This document shows positions 47,381-55,915 of a stretch of DNA of 64,000 bases, piece after piece. The notes under the pieces are model-generated. The model was given only the letters and a program-made list of their open reading frames with translations. It did not search any database and was not told the origin of the DNA. This DNA is from Cyclobacteriaceae bacterium (GTDB lineage Bacteria > Bacteroidota > Bacteroidia > Cytophagales > Cyclobacteriaceae). The DNA is taken from the NCBI GenBank assembly GCA_028285685.1, contig JANQOR010000023.1:62001-126000 (forward strand), in the 5' to 3' direction. Position 1 is the stretch's first letter, and every line of letters starts with the position of its first letter. Both the position numbers and the translations under genes were made by a program.

Positions 47381-47473
47381 GTGTTACCGTCAGGGTTTTC
47401 CTAAATCGACTCCTTTTGGGTATGAGCTTATACTTTTTTAGGATGAGATAAGGAAGTAGCAAATGATCTAAGT

Positions 47474-50400
47474 TCAGATCATGAAATCTTGATGTTTGTC
47501 GCATAGCCATCGAAAGGAATTGTCACTCATTCTTCTCCTCTCAAGTGAGCCCCATTTTCTGCTTTCGTAGTTTATAGGCGCAATTTCCATATAAATTTGG
47601 GCAAGCTGCAATCTTGCAGTCCTATTGATGTCTTTCTCAAATTTCTGAGTAAGATCTACTGGAGTCAAGGAATAATCGTCATCAGAAAACTTGTTCATAC
47701 CATTATTATCCAATTCGAAGTTTGTTCTTAGATGACTAGCTAACTCCTTCATAAAATTTACCTCATATTTAATTCCTTCGTATTTCTTGTCTCCTAGGGT
47801 TAATGGCAGTCCTGTTAAGTAGATCTTAATGCCAGCGGACAATACTTTAAACCCTAGAGATAATTTTGGTGCTGTTTTCAACCACCATTTTTTCGATTTT
47901 TTAAAAATCACTTTGGCATCTTTGACGCTGTGCATTTCTTCATTTGAGCATTCACAGTAAGGGGTAATCACAAATTCATTTTCAAACCAGTTTTGTGGAT
48001 TCCAAGCACTTTTATTTTTGGGAGCAATGGTGACAATAGCTGGAATAGGATTGAAATCTCTATTGTCTAACATCTCATTTATCACGCCACAATAGTCCCT
48101 CAGACTCATGTCGATTTGCTCTTTAAGCTCCAAAGGAAGTGTTTCATTTAGTTTTTGAAGGTCCAAGGATTTTTCATAGTTTTTCTCTATTGAGTTAATT
48201 GACGACATCAATTTGAACATTACACCATCAATCCAAGTAGATTTTCGATCAAGTTCTTTTCTAAGTTTTTCTATCGCCAAGGATTCTCCGAAACTGGTGA
48301 ACCCATAAAGCAGTTTTAACGGTGAAATCTCATGCCAACCTTTTTCGCAATCGATTTCTTTACCCTTGGAGAGACTGTAAAAGATTCTTTCCTCTGAATG
48401 TAAGCCAACGCACCTATCCTCTTTTCCGTCTTCATCCACTCTTAAGCATCCATAAAATCGCTCAGTTTTTAGACCTTTGTAAAAATCTAAGACACTGCTG
48501 AGAACTCCATGCAATCTCTCAATTGTATTTTGAGGAAACCTGCCTCTTACCACGAAAGATAATGATTTATTATCAGGGTCAAATTCGCACAAAGCTTGAG
48601 CAGGATTTTCTCCTGTACCCATCGATAGAAATACACCATTATGCCAAAATACGCCGTTTGGACACTCTTTTGTCTCTACTATGAATGAATGCATTTTCAC
48701 AATAAATCTGCTAATTAATCCAATTGGCGGTTGAATGTTAAGAACATATCTTATCTCTCTTGTTTTGAGATCATTTCCTTCATTCCACGGAATTTTGGGT
48801 TTTGTGTACGAAAAACGAAGTGGTATTAAACTGCTTTCTTTCCCGTCAAGTTCATAACACAATTCAAACTCTTTCATACAATCGAGAAACACTCTGTAGA
48901 GTCCCGGATAGTGTTTGTCCCATAAATTTTTTAGGTGGCGATGAGTCACTTCCCCGTGATTTCTTATAACCTCGCTATCTTCTAAAACAAGACTGATGGC
49001 TTTTGTAAGCCATTGGGGTTTAATGACGATAAAATCCTCAAGGTTAAGACTGCTTCCAAACTGTGTTATTAATCCGTGCAGACTCAATAGATCTGCTAAG
49101 TGCTCAAAGTTCTTTTCGTCAATTTTGTTATTGTTGAAGATTTCCACAAGCTCGGAGCGATTAATGAAAGATCTATTTTTACCATCTTTTGACTTTAGTA
49201 ATAGTATGTCGTCCTCTACATTTGAGTAGCTCTCTGGCCATTTCAAACCCATGGTATTTAGGTTACTGGCGGCTGTCATTATTCTACTAATTAGATCATC
49301 AAGACCATAGCCGGTTGCACAGCCAACTGGGAAATACCAATAATCATCTTGAAGCAACTCGGGATATTTTTCCTTTAACCTATCCATCGGTATTAAGGGT
49401 TGCCTTTCCTCGCACTGTGTCACAACCAGGAAAACCCTACTACCAGGTGCTCTGGCAGCTATGGTGTCCAACCAATAATTCGCTCTATCCATTCTAAAGA
49501 TTTCTCTACACTTGAATACTATTATGTAAAGCGAACCAGTAGTTAAAAAGAATTGATGAGTCTGATGATGAATCTCTTGACCTTCAAAATCCCAAATATT
49601 GATATGAACTTTTTTTTCCGGCTCATTCGGGAACTTTGGGTTGTCAAATTCCCAGGAAGCGACATCAACACCTCTTGTAGAATTCTGCTCCTGAAAATCA
49701 AGATTCCTTAAAGCTCGCGAAATGCAGGTCTTACCTTCACCACCGTCTCCTAGAAGAATAAGTTTACCTTCATAGCGATTTCTGCTGTTTTTGCTTAGTT
49801 CCTTTAGGTATTGTATTAGCCCTTGAGTTCCTTGAGCCCCCAATCCAGCATAATTTATTTCGAATGGGTTATACTCGAAATTAAATTCACGTAAATTCAG
49901 AAGCTCTCCGATTGATTCTGGTATTTCGCTGATTCCGTTATTGCTTATTGATAGTTGAATCAAGTTTGTTAGATTCCCTATTGTTTCAGGTAAGACGGTC
50001 AATTCATTGTCATCTAGCAGCAGTCTATTCAAGCCAATTAGTTGGCTGATGGACTGGGGCAGAGAACGTAGCTTATTGTAACGAATTTGGAGTTCACTTA
50101 ACTTCATTAGTCTACCAATTGATTCTGGTATAGATTGAAGTTCATTTTCGTCAAGTACCAGTTTCGCTAGACTTGATAAGTTGCCTATAGTTTCTGGAAT
50201 TTCACGAATTGAATTTGTATATAGGTACAGCTGACGAAGCCTTGACAAATTTCCAATTTCCTCGGGAAGGGTCGTAAGTCTATTGTTTGTCAAATTAAGT
50301 ATTTCGAGCTTTGGAAGATTTCCAATTGATGGAGGCAATTCGGTAATATGATTATTGTAAAGAATTAATCTTTTAAGCTTCTTCAACTCGCCAATTGACT

Positions 50401-50563
50401 CCGGAAGGGTCTTTAATTTGTTGTCATTCAGATACAGCCTTTCAAGATTCTTTAAACGTCCTATTGACTCTGGAATAGACTTTAGATCGTAAGATCTATC
50501 ACTCAGATCAAGTGTGTTATCATTAGATTTCTCACAATGTTCTATGACTTTTGCTATACTCAT
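47474..50563 (-). CDS. Roco protein: leucine-rich repeats, Roc GTPase and COR domain
   Basis: 1029 aa. About ten 23-residue leucine-rich repeats (residues about 16-245, LPxSIGxLxxLxxLxLxxN type), then a Ras-of-complex (Roc) GTPase domain: P-loop GDGGEGKT at 272-279 with Lys278, a switch II DFEGQE about 54 residues later, and TQCE (about 387-390) in place of the usual G4 NKxD. A COR dimerisation domain follows (about 440-680). The C-terminal about 330 residues are not recognised and carry a basic KKSKKWW segment and a possible amphipathic LGFKVLSAGIKIYLTGLPLTLG. Bacterial Roco proteins are LRRK2 relatives whose roles are largely unknown; some LRR-GTPase proteins are thought to act in defence or signalling. 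No signal peptide. The gene looks more AT-rich than the signalling operon before it. A TATATTTG box lies 81 bases upstream. Confidence 0.92.
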   Translation of the reverse strand: MSIAKVIEHCEKSNDNTLDLSDRSYDLKSIPESIGRLKNLERLYLNDNKLKTLPESIGELKKLKRLILYNNHITELPPSIGNLPKLEILNLTNNRLTTLPEEIGNLSRLRQLYLYTNSIREIPETIGNLSSLAKLVLDENELQSIPESIGRLMKLSELQIRYNKLRSLPQSISQLIGLNRLLLDDNELTVLPETIGNLTNLIQLSISNNGISEIPESIGELLNLREFNFEYNPFEINYAGLGAQGTQGLIQYLKELSKNSRNRYEGKLILLGDGGEGKTCISRALRNLDFQEQNSTRGVDVASWEFDNPKFPNEPEKKVHINIWDFEGQEIHHQTHQFFLTTGSLYIIVFKCREIFRMDRANYWLDTIAARAPGSRVFLVVTQCEERQPLIPMDRLKEKYPELLQDDYWYFPVGCATGYGLDDLISRIMTAASNLNTMGLKWPESYSNVEDDILLLKSKDGKNRSFINRSELVEIFNNNKIDEKNFEHLADLLSLHGLITQFGSSLNLEDFIVIKPQWLTKAISLVLEDSEVIRNHGEVTHRHLKNLWDKHYPGLYRVFLDCMKEFELCYELDGKESSLIPLRFSYTKPKIPWNEGNDLKTREIRYVLNIQPPIGLISRFIVKMHSFIVETKECPNGVFWHNGVFLSMGTGENPAQALCEFDPDNKSLSFVVRGRFPQNTIERLHGVLSSVLDFYKGLKTERFYGCLRVDEDGKEDRCVGLHSEERIFYSLSKGKEIDCEKGWHEISPLKLLYGFTSFGESLAIEKLRKELDRKSTWIDGVMFKLMSSINSIEKNYEKSLDLQKLNETLPLELKEQIDMSLRDYCGVINEMLDNRDFNPIPAIVTIAPKNKSAWNPQNWFENEFVITPYCECSNEEMHSVKDAKVIFKKSKKWWLKTAPKLSLGFKVLSAGIKIYLTGLPLTLGDKKYEGIKYEVNFMKELASHLRTNFELDNNGMNKFSDDDYSLTPVDLTQKFEKDINRTARLQLAQIYMEIAPINYESRKWGSLERRRMSDNSFRWLCDKHQDFMI

Positions 50564-50643
50564 AGGATTTAACGAATTGAGTGAGGTTGGAAGGTATGCG
50601 ATTGAGTGCGATCCATTTCTTAATTTGTGGTATTACCTCTTAT

Positions 50644-50660
50644 CAAATATACAACTTCCC
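50644..50660 (-). promoter_or_regulatory. Bacteroidota-type promoter of the Roco gene
   Basis: On the minus strand: GGGAAG, three bases, TATATTTG, the latter a perfect TAnnTTTG -7 box. The same GGGAAG-N3-TATATTTG arrangement occurs at 56741-56757 before another minus-strand gene. Leader length to the ATG at 50563 would be about 75 bases. The rest of the 203-base gap holds only the terminator listed next. Confidence 0.55.
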
Positions 50661-50710
50661 GCTTTTTGTGAAGTAACTAACGAATGTGGATGTATCGGCA
50701 GTTGCTCAAT

Positions 50711-50740
50711 AAAAAAGCCCAGGGACGACTGTCCCCGGGC
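50711..50740 (-). terminator. Rho-independent terminator of the 230 aa protein gene
   Basis: On the minus strand GCCCGGGGAC-AGTC-GTCCCTGGGC (one mismatch) followed by TTTTTT, 26 bases after the stop codon at 50767. Strong GC stem; it isolates this gene from the Roco gene. Confidence 0.88.
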
Positions 50741-50766
50741 CTGTCTTCGGTTTGCAACTAGACGTA

Positions 50767-51459
50767 CTAGAATTCTTCGGTTTCCTCTGGTTCATGGTCT
50801 GCCACATTGCTGTTGCTTGGCGGACGGTATCGATCCCGCATGGCGGGAGAATCGTAGAAGACGAACTCTGCAGCGTTGTTATAGTCCTTGGTGTGCTGGT
50901 GTAGTTCATTGAGCCGACGTACCCGCTCTTCGGTATCTACCGTTCGGCTACCCTTCTTTTTCTCCTGCGCATTGTTGGCTTGCAGTAGCGTTTGCGCCTG
51001 GGGTGCTACACTGTCCAGCAGGGCAGCGGGAGCACCTGCCGCTTCCAGGTCCGCACGGAATTCCTGTATGGTCTGAGCCAGCGCAGAAAGGAAAGTGACC
51101 ATCGCCTCCTGGCTATCCGCCAGCTTGCCGAAACGGCCCACCCCAAACTGACGTTGTATTGCTTTCCGGTTTGGGAACGCCTTAACCACCCAGTACCGCA
51201 ACTGGTTGTACATCACCCGGGCGTTTTTCATTTCATTCATTACCGTCTCTGTGGTGTCGCTCAGCTGGGAGACGTTCATGTTGTCTCCACCTTCATTAAG
51301 CACCCACTGGATCAGTTCTGCCATTGCGTCACGCTTGGTGGTGCCCAGATCTGGATCGAAAGCCGTAAAATCGTCCAGGTCATCTTCCAGGAAGCTGAGC
51401 TGATCATTTGCATACTGAAGCAACGTTTCTTGAGAATAATTAAAAGATTTCTTTGCCAT
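50767..51459 (-). CDS. Uncharacterised cytoplasmic protein (230 aa)
   Basis: The longest frame adds 40 unlikely residues that run into a repeat region; the ATG at 51459 (MAKKSFNYS) is the evident start. The protein is helical and charged, with an acidic N-terminus (FLEDDLDDFTAFDPDL), a central Ala/Arg-rich helix (about 85-160) and a polar end with SPAMRDRYRPP. No signal peptide. I recall similar short proteins in Bacteroidota genomes, but no function. It has its own strong terminator, and a 21-bp tandem array lies within its upstream region, so it may be a self-contained, possibly mobile or variable, unit. Confidence 0.75.
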   Translation of the reverse strand: MAKKSFNYSQETLLQYANDQLSFLEDDLDDFTAFDPDLGTTKRDAMAELIQWVLNEGGDNMNVSQLSDTTETVMNEMKNARVMYNQLRYWVVKAFPNRKAIQRQFGVGRFGKLADSQEAMVTFLSALAQTIQEFRADLEAAGAPAALLDSVAPQAQTLLQANNAQEKKKGSRTVDTEERVRRLNELHQHTKDYNNAAEFVFYDSPAMRDRYRPPSNSNVADHEPEETEEF

Positions 51460-51501
51460 AACTATGTTCTTTTTGATTTGAGAACCCAAAGTATGGTTCA
51501 A

Positions 51502-51563
51502 GAAGTATCGCAGAAAATGGAATGGGTATACAGGTAATCTACAAGACCCGAAGTATCGCAGTT
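51502..51563. repeat. Pair of 12-base direct repeats upstream of the 230 aa gene
   Basis: GAAGTATCGCAG at 51502-51513 and 51552-51563, 50 bases apart, between the gene start and the tandem array. Could be binding sites or traces of a duplication event. Confidence 0.6.
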
Positions 51564-51584
51564 GCCAACATGTCGGCAACTGTT
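51561..51584. repeat. Hairpin at the edge of the 21-bp array
   Basis: Perfect 8-bp inverted repeat CAGTTGCC/GGCAACTG around an 8-base loop. It overlaps the second 12-base direct repeat and ends where the tandem array begins. Confidence 0.6.
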
Positions 51585-51857
51585 ATACCCTTGTCGGGAG
51601 GATCTGTACACCTGTGGGGAAGGTCTATACAGTTGTCGGCAGATGCTGTACTTCTGTCGCGATCACCTGTACAGTTGTCTGGAGCCTCTGTACTTCTGTG
51701 GGTATGACCTATACACTTGGAGGTGGTAGCTGTACAGTTGTCGGGATTGCTTATAAAGTTGTCAGCACTGTTTGTACATCTGCAGAGATGATTGATACAA
51801 CAGTCGTTGGAGGCTGTACGGTAGTAAGACTGCGCTGTTTGTTGTAGAGTTGTCGTT
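51584..51857. repeat. Degenerate 21-bp tandem repeat array, about 13 units
   Basis: Units share a start like CTGTACAG or CTGTACTT followed by TTGTCGG-type sequence. Their starts fall near 51585, 51606, 51627, 51648, 51669, 51690, 51711, 51732, 51752, 51773, 51794, 51816 and 51837, spaced 20-22 bases, mostly exactly 21. The units differ from each other at many positions, so this is old or under selection. CTGTACAG is itself palindromic, and 21 bp equals two helical turns, which would present the sites on one face of the DNA. Because 21 is divisible by three, short frames stay open through it, but these show no coding character. The whole 51460-51911 gap carries no gene. Confidence 0.8.
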
Positions 51858-51911
51858 TTTAGCTACAGGGGGTAGTGGGTCAGTAAATGTCGTGCGTTAT
51901 GCGGCGTACCC

Positions 51912-52808
51912 TCAGCAGGCTTGTCTTATGTTAAAGTCCGAAAATAGAATGAAGTCCAGTCGGTCAAATGGATTTATAGAAAAATGAATCCAGACTTTTC
52001 CGTTTGTTAGGACATATAGATGAGTCTGCTCAATTATCAAAAATCTTTCCACTGCAGAGGTTCCTGTTGCTTTGGTGTAACTAAACTGAGGATCATTCTT
52101 AACCAAGCACCTTAACTTCATTTCTACGTCGGGAGAATCATCGCCAAGATATATGCCGGCGAATTCAATTTTTGAAATCTCAAATTTGTTGGTAGTCTGG
52201 AGAACATACAGTCTACTGCTTGCCTTCAAGTCCACTTCCTTTGAATAAGAATCGCCAAGAACGATTAATTCAAATTCGTCCTCATCGTTCTTCCAGTAGT
52301 GAAGTTGCCCAACGGCACAGAATTTATCTTCATCTACAAAACTTCTGTCCGGGACACCCAGAGAATCAATAACCAATTGTATTGAGGAGTTGAAAACGTA
52401 CGACGACAATTGAAAAGGAATTTTATCGCAATCAAAGTTTCTAATTTTTTCAAGTTTCCTTTCCTGTGCCAGTAGAACATTAATGTTCTGCTTGTCTAAT
52501 TCAGATAGAAAGGTATCTACATTTTTATGCTCGGGTTTATACCATTCTTTTCTTAGAAAGAATTCTGTTAATTCAGGAGATTTGAATACATATCCGTACT
52601 GAGCAAAAATTTCATTTCTGTATATCCGAAGTGTTGCACTATCCAGCTGTTCAACTTCGGCTGTGGAATATTCATGTGTTACCCGAAACGTTGGCTTGGG
52701 TTGCGAGCTACTTGATTGGTTTTTTTCTTGTGACTGTTCAGATTCTCCGTTGCTGTCTGAGCAGCTGACGGCAAAGGCGAGAAATACAATGAGACAATAC
52801 TTGTACAT
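51912..52808 (-). CDS. YARHG-domain lipoprotein
   Basis: 298 aa. Lipoprotein signal with lipobox (AVSC, Cys16) followed by a Ser/Gln/Glu-rich linker, then a YARHG domain (about 55-105): LRIYRNEIFAQYGYVFKSPELTEFF with the closing KEWYKP, which is typical of extracellular YARHG domains. The C-terminal 170 residues (about 125-298) are beta-rich with Cys pairs and are not recognised. Localised to the cell envelope; role unknown, YARHG is often attached to cell-surface proteins. The upstream gap to the CbrC-like gene is 84 bases. Confidence 0.82.
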   Translation of the reverse strand: MYKYCLIVFLAFAVSCSDSNGESEQSQEKNQSSSSQPKPTFRVTHEYSTAEVEQLDSATLRIYRNEIFAQYGYVFKSPELTEFFLRKEWYKPEHKNVDTFLSELDKQNINVLLAQERKLEKIRNFDCDKIPFQLSSYVFNSSIQLVIDSLGVPDRSFVDEDKFCAVGQLHYWKNDEDEFELIVLGDSYSKEVDLKASSRLYVLQTTNKFEISKIEFAGIYLGDDSPDVEMKLRCLVKNDPQFSYTKATGTSAVERFLIIEQTHLYVLTNGKVWIHFSINPFDRLDFILFSDFNIRQAC

Positions 52809-52892
52809 CGAAATTTTTATTGCACTAAAAGTATCTGATCGAATGAGTCTTTACAAATAGATTGGTGAGGGTAATGTTCGATCGGAGATAAG

Positions 52893-53483
52893 TTAGTCAC
52901 AATCCCAATTACCTCTCAGTTTTCCACAGTGACTACATTTGAAAACATAGTATGTTGCGTACCATTCCTGTAGTTGTTGCTTATTGTCCCCCAAGGAGTC
53001 ATCCCAGAGGTTTTGGTACTCGTCAGTCATTTCGAGGAACAACTGTTTGCCGTTACCATTTGGACTATTTAGATAAAAGTCTTTTGGATCCCATGTACCC
53101 AGGTATACCATGAAATCATCGCAATGCGTTAACCAAAGTTCTTGTTGCCATGTAACAATCTGCGGTGTTCTTCTCATCTCAGATAGTACCTGCTCCTGAA
53201 TTCTCGGAGGATTATTCATATTGTGATTGTACACTTTCGTTAAACCTTGCTCATCAAGCATGCCGAATTCAGTATCGTGCCAAAATTCGAATTCTCCGCT
53301 TGTTAAACAGTTGACACATCCGATTTTTCCTTCCTTGTCCTCCTCGCTGAATAAGTTAGTGATTGCATAGTCTAGCTGAAAACAAGTACCATTCTCAATG
53401 TTACAAATTGAACATGTTTGCACACCATCCAAAAGGTCGGACATGTCCTCTCTTGGGCCGTTGAAGTATTTAAATTGACTCAT
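52893..53483 (-). CDS. CbrC (UPF0167)-like protein
   Basis: 196 aa. The UPF0167 layout is visible: an opening FKYFNGPRED, a CSIC pair (about 22-25), a second CVNC pair (about 56-59), RRTPQIVTWQQELWLTHCDDF (about 104-124, the most conserved part of the family) and a C-terminal CSHCG pair. The Cys pairs suggest zinc binding. E. coli CbrC is linked to colicin E2 tolerance under CreBC control; whether this homologue has a related role is unknown. Cytoplasmic, no signal peptide. It lies between two envelope-protein genes on the same strand. Confidence 0.8.
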   Translation of the reverse strand: MSQFKYFNGPREDMSDLLDGVQTCSICNIENGTCFQLDYAITNLFSEEDKEGKIGCVNCLTSGEFEFWHDTEFGMLDEQGLTKVYNHNMNNPPRIQEQVLSEMRRTPQIVTWQQELWLTHCDDFMVYLGTWDPKDFYLNSPNGNGKQLFLEMTDEYQNLWDDSLGDNKQQLQEWYATYYVFKCSHCGKLRGNWDCD

Positions 53484-53510
53484 TTATTCAGTCTCAATCA
53501 ATTAGCTATA

Positions 53511-55178
53511 TCACCTAGCCCTACCAAACCACTGCCTTCTTGCCCTGCCGGTTGTTACATAAAAGCCATTGACATTGCCGTTGCTATCCCTTGAAAACTC
53601 GACCGAACCGAGAAACCACCTTGAACCACTATAGTCTTCACCCCAGGCTCGTGAAAGTTCTATTCGGCCATGCCTGAAGTGGTTCATGACCAATTGATCT
53701 CCTTCCGCAATGATGTCGTAGGCAGTGAATAGTTCTTCACTTTTATAGGTACCCTCATAGTCTTTCGGATCGGTTGATGTGGAATTTAAGGTATCCAGTT
53801 TAGGCCGGACCGAGCTAGAGTAGGTCATTCCTGTAACGGTGCCGGCTTTGTTGCGATGAAACGTCATGGTTCGGTTAGAATAGGCCTCAATTCTAAAAAT
53901 GGAATCGGAGAGAACAGTCATTGGGAACTTGTCCTCATTGGTGGCCTGGGTCCATAGTTGATCATCGTCATAGGTAATCTCCACGTACCAGCCCGGTCCG
54001 AGCTTGTATACACCGGTCAGCTCATTCATAACCGCTGATGATACCTCAGCGGCACTTTCTTCATCACCCTCTTCGGATGGTTCTTCTTTTACATCCAGCA
54101 AGTAATCTGCGATTTCTCGGGCCATCCGGTTCGTGTTTTGCCCATGATTGTTAAGGATAACAATACCATATCCTGTCTCGGGCAATATGCAGAGATAGGT
54201 CCTGAAACTGGCCCAGCTACCTGAATGACTGATCCATGGAGCTCCTTCATATTCGGTCACACTAAGCCCAAAAGCATAGGTGATTTCATTTCCATCGTTG
54301 AGTATCCCTTTTGTGAACATCCGATCCACGATGGATTGTTTGCCTCCCGGCTCCATCAGGTGCATGACCCATTTGGACAGATCGGTGGTGGTTGAGTACA
54401 TGGAACTGGATCCTAGCGCCATGAGGTTATTGGGTGTAGCCGTGTATACGCCCTCATCCCCTGATCCGTAGCCTTGTGCCCGGTTCGAAATAGTTTCAGT
54501 ATGGTCATCGAGAAACAAAGTCTGCTCCATACCCAGTGGCTCGAAAATGTTCTGATCCGTCCATTCCCGGAAGGTAATGCCTTCGACCCGTTGAATGATT
54601 TCTGCCAGGAGGTTGTAGCCTGTATTGGTGTAGGAATACTCTGCTCCCGGCTCGTAGTTGAGTGCTTTTTGCTGATAGGCCATTCGCAAAATCTGATCGA
54701 AGGAAATGACATCATGAAACGACCAGCCTGCTACTGGCAAGGTACTAGTCCAGTCGCGAATGCCGCTGGTGTGGTGTACCAGGTGACCGACTGTGATCGT
54801 GTATCCAAAATCCGGGAGTTCAGGGATATATTTTCGAACATCATCATCCAGGGCAATCTTTTCCTCTTCTACCAACGTGGAAATAGCATAGGCACAGAAC
54901 TGCTTGGAAACCGATGCCAGGTCAAAAACAGTCGTCGCGGTAATGGGAATCTCATGGGAAAGGTTGGCCATGCCATACCCCTTGTTTAGAATAATGTTTC
55001 CATCTTTCACAACCAGAACGGCAGTGCCAGGAGATTGTTTGTTGTCGACTTCTGCAAACATGTCATCGACAAATGCCTCAAGGTCGTTGTTTGAGTCAGA
55101 TGCCGTTTGCGTACAGGAACTACTTAAAATCAGGAGGGCAGCAAATAACAGAGAGGTAGAATATCTAGGGTTTTTCAT
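53511..55178 (-). CDS. Serine hydrolase, class C beta-lactamase/PBP-like lipoprotein
   Basis: 555 aa. Lipoprotein signal (lipobox SSSC at about 19-22). Class C serine hydrolase domain (about 32-370) with SxxK at Ser89-Lys92 (ASVSK), YTN in YSYTNTGYN (about 173) and HSG (about 320) in place of KTG. The C-terminal region (about 395-550) is a beta-rich lipocalin-like domain often found in this family (GVYKLGPGWYVEI, later WFLGSVEFSRD). It may act as D-amino-acid peptidase or esterase; sequence does not decide. A second, shorter member of this family lies at 61999-63120 with SxxK at the same residue numbers. Confidence 0.9.
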   Translation of the reverse strand: MKNPRYSTSLLFAALLILSSSCTQTASDSNNDLEAFVDDMFAEVDNKQSPGTAVLVVKDGNIILNKGYGMANLSHEIPITATTVFDLASVSKQFCAYAISTLVEEEKIALDDDVRKYIPELPDFGYTITVGHLVHHTSGIRDWTSTLPVAGWSFHDVISFDQILRMAYQQKALNYEPGAEYSYTNTGYNLLAEIIQRVEGITFREWTDQNIFEPLGMEQTLFLDDHTETISNRAQGYGSGDEGVYTATPNNLMALGSSSMYSTTTDLSKWVMHLMEPGGKQSIVDRMFTKGILNDGNEITYAFGLSVTEYEGAPWISHSGSWASFRTYLCILPETGYGIVILNNHGQNTNRMAREIADYLLDVKEEPSEEGDEESAAEVSSAVMNELTGVYKLGPGWYVEITYDDDQLWTQATNEDKFPMTVLSDSIFRIEAYSNRTMTFHRNKAGTVTGMTYSSSVRPKLDTLNSTSTDPKDYEGTYKSEELFTAYDIIAEGDQLVMNHFRHGRIELSRAWGEDYSGSRWFLGSVEFSRDSNGNVNGFYVTTGRARRQWFGRAR

Positions 55179-55293
55179 GGCTGTTGGTTGTAGGATCTGA
55201 GGTTAAGATAGGGAATATTGAAATGCGCACCTGGGATGACGTACACATTGTCGTGATGTACCCCTCTAACTAGAATCCTCAACCTTAGGAACT

Positions 55294-55812
55294 TTAATTT
55301 TCCGCTCCACACTCCGGACACTTGAATGTTCCCCGAATGGTGTCTTCAGCAGTTAGCGTTAGCTCTTGATTACAGTTACTGCAGTGGACGGCTTCACCAC
55401 CAACAACAATGGTCTTGGCCCAAATATCACCGACTCTCTGGTTTCTTTCCGTATTCTTAACGGTTATGTAAGCTACAAGGCCAAAGGTCATGAAGATGTC
55501 GATCATGTCCAGGAGTCGTCGTTTAAATGCCTGAATGAAGCTAACCGGATCACCAGAGATTGTGACGACTTTCAACCCGGAAATCATATGTCCGACGGTT
55601 TGCCCTCGAAATGCTTCCATTCCCGGAAAATAAAGTAACCACAGTACAAGCAACGGAAGGCTCTTTATGCCAGATACTTGGTATTCACCTTCACCGTTAG
55701 GTTCCCCAAAATAGAATACATAACCAAACCAGATCGGTAAATAGATGATCAAGTCAACAAGTGTCGCGGCTGCCCGCTTTGAGATGTTCGGTTGGGTGAT
55801 GATCTTACTCAT
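55294..55812 (-). CDS. RDD-family membrane protein with C-terminal zinc ribbon
   Basis: 172 aa. The RDD signature is seen at the N-terminus (ISKRAAATLVDLIIYLPIW, about residues 9-27), with three hydrophobic segments (about 16-32, 48-65 and 105-118) and the GQTVGHMISGLKV loop near 74. The tail (about 137-172) carries CSNC and CPEC pairs, a zinc ribbon on the cytoplasmic side. RDD proteins are linked to transport or membrane adaptation; the ribbon is an addition. The 103-base gap upstream has a GGGAAG sequence but only a partial -7 box (55892-55907). Confidence 0.85.
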   Translation of the reverse strand: MSKIITQPNISKRAAATLVDLIIYLPIWFGYVFYFGEPNGEGEYQVSGIKSLPLLVLWLLYFPGMEAFRGQTVGHMISGLKVVTISGDPVSFIQAFKRRLLDMIDIFMTFGLVAYITVKNTERNQRVGDIWAKTIVVGGEAVHCSNCNQELTLTAEDTIRGTFKCPECGAEN

Positions 55813-55915
55813 TAGGGATCGTTGGTGCTCTTAGTATCAACAATCTAGCGGATTTGCGAATCAGTTTCAACTGTAGGTTAACTCCTTATCAACAACGTAA
55901 ACTTCCCACACAGTT

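Noticed and set aside
50992-51537. 181-codon plus-strand frame opposite the 230 aa gene
   Set aside because: No recognisable domain or start context; the minus-strand frame has its own terminator and better composition.
51522-51847. Two open plus-strand frames (61 and 77 codons) through the 21-bp array
   Set aside because: They stay open only because 21 is a multiple of three; the translations are low-complexity Val/Thr/Cys/Ser repeats with no start context.
51584-51857. CRISPR array
   Set aside because: Units are adjacent 21-mers without unique spacers, are too divergent, and no cas gene is in the window.
54474-54989. 171-codon plus-strand frame within the serine hydrolase gene
   Set aside because: Antisense shadow of a gene with intact catalytic motifs.
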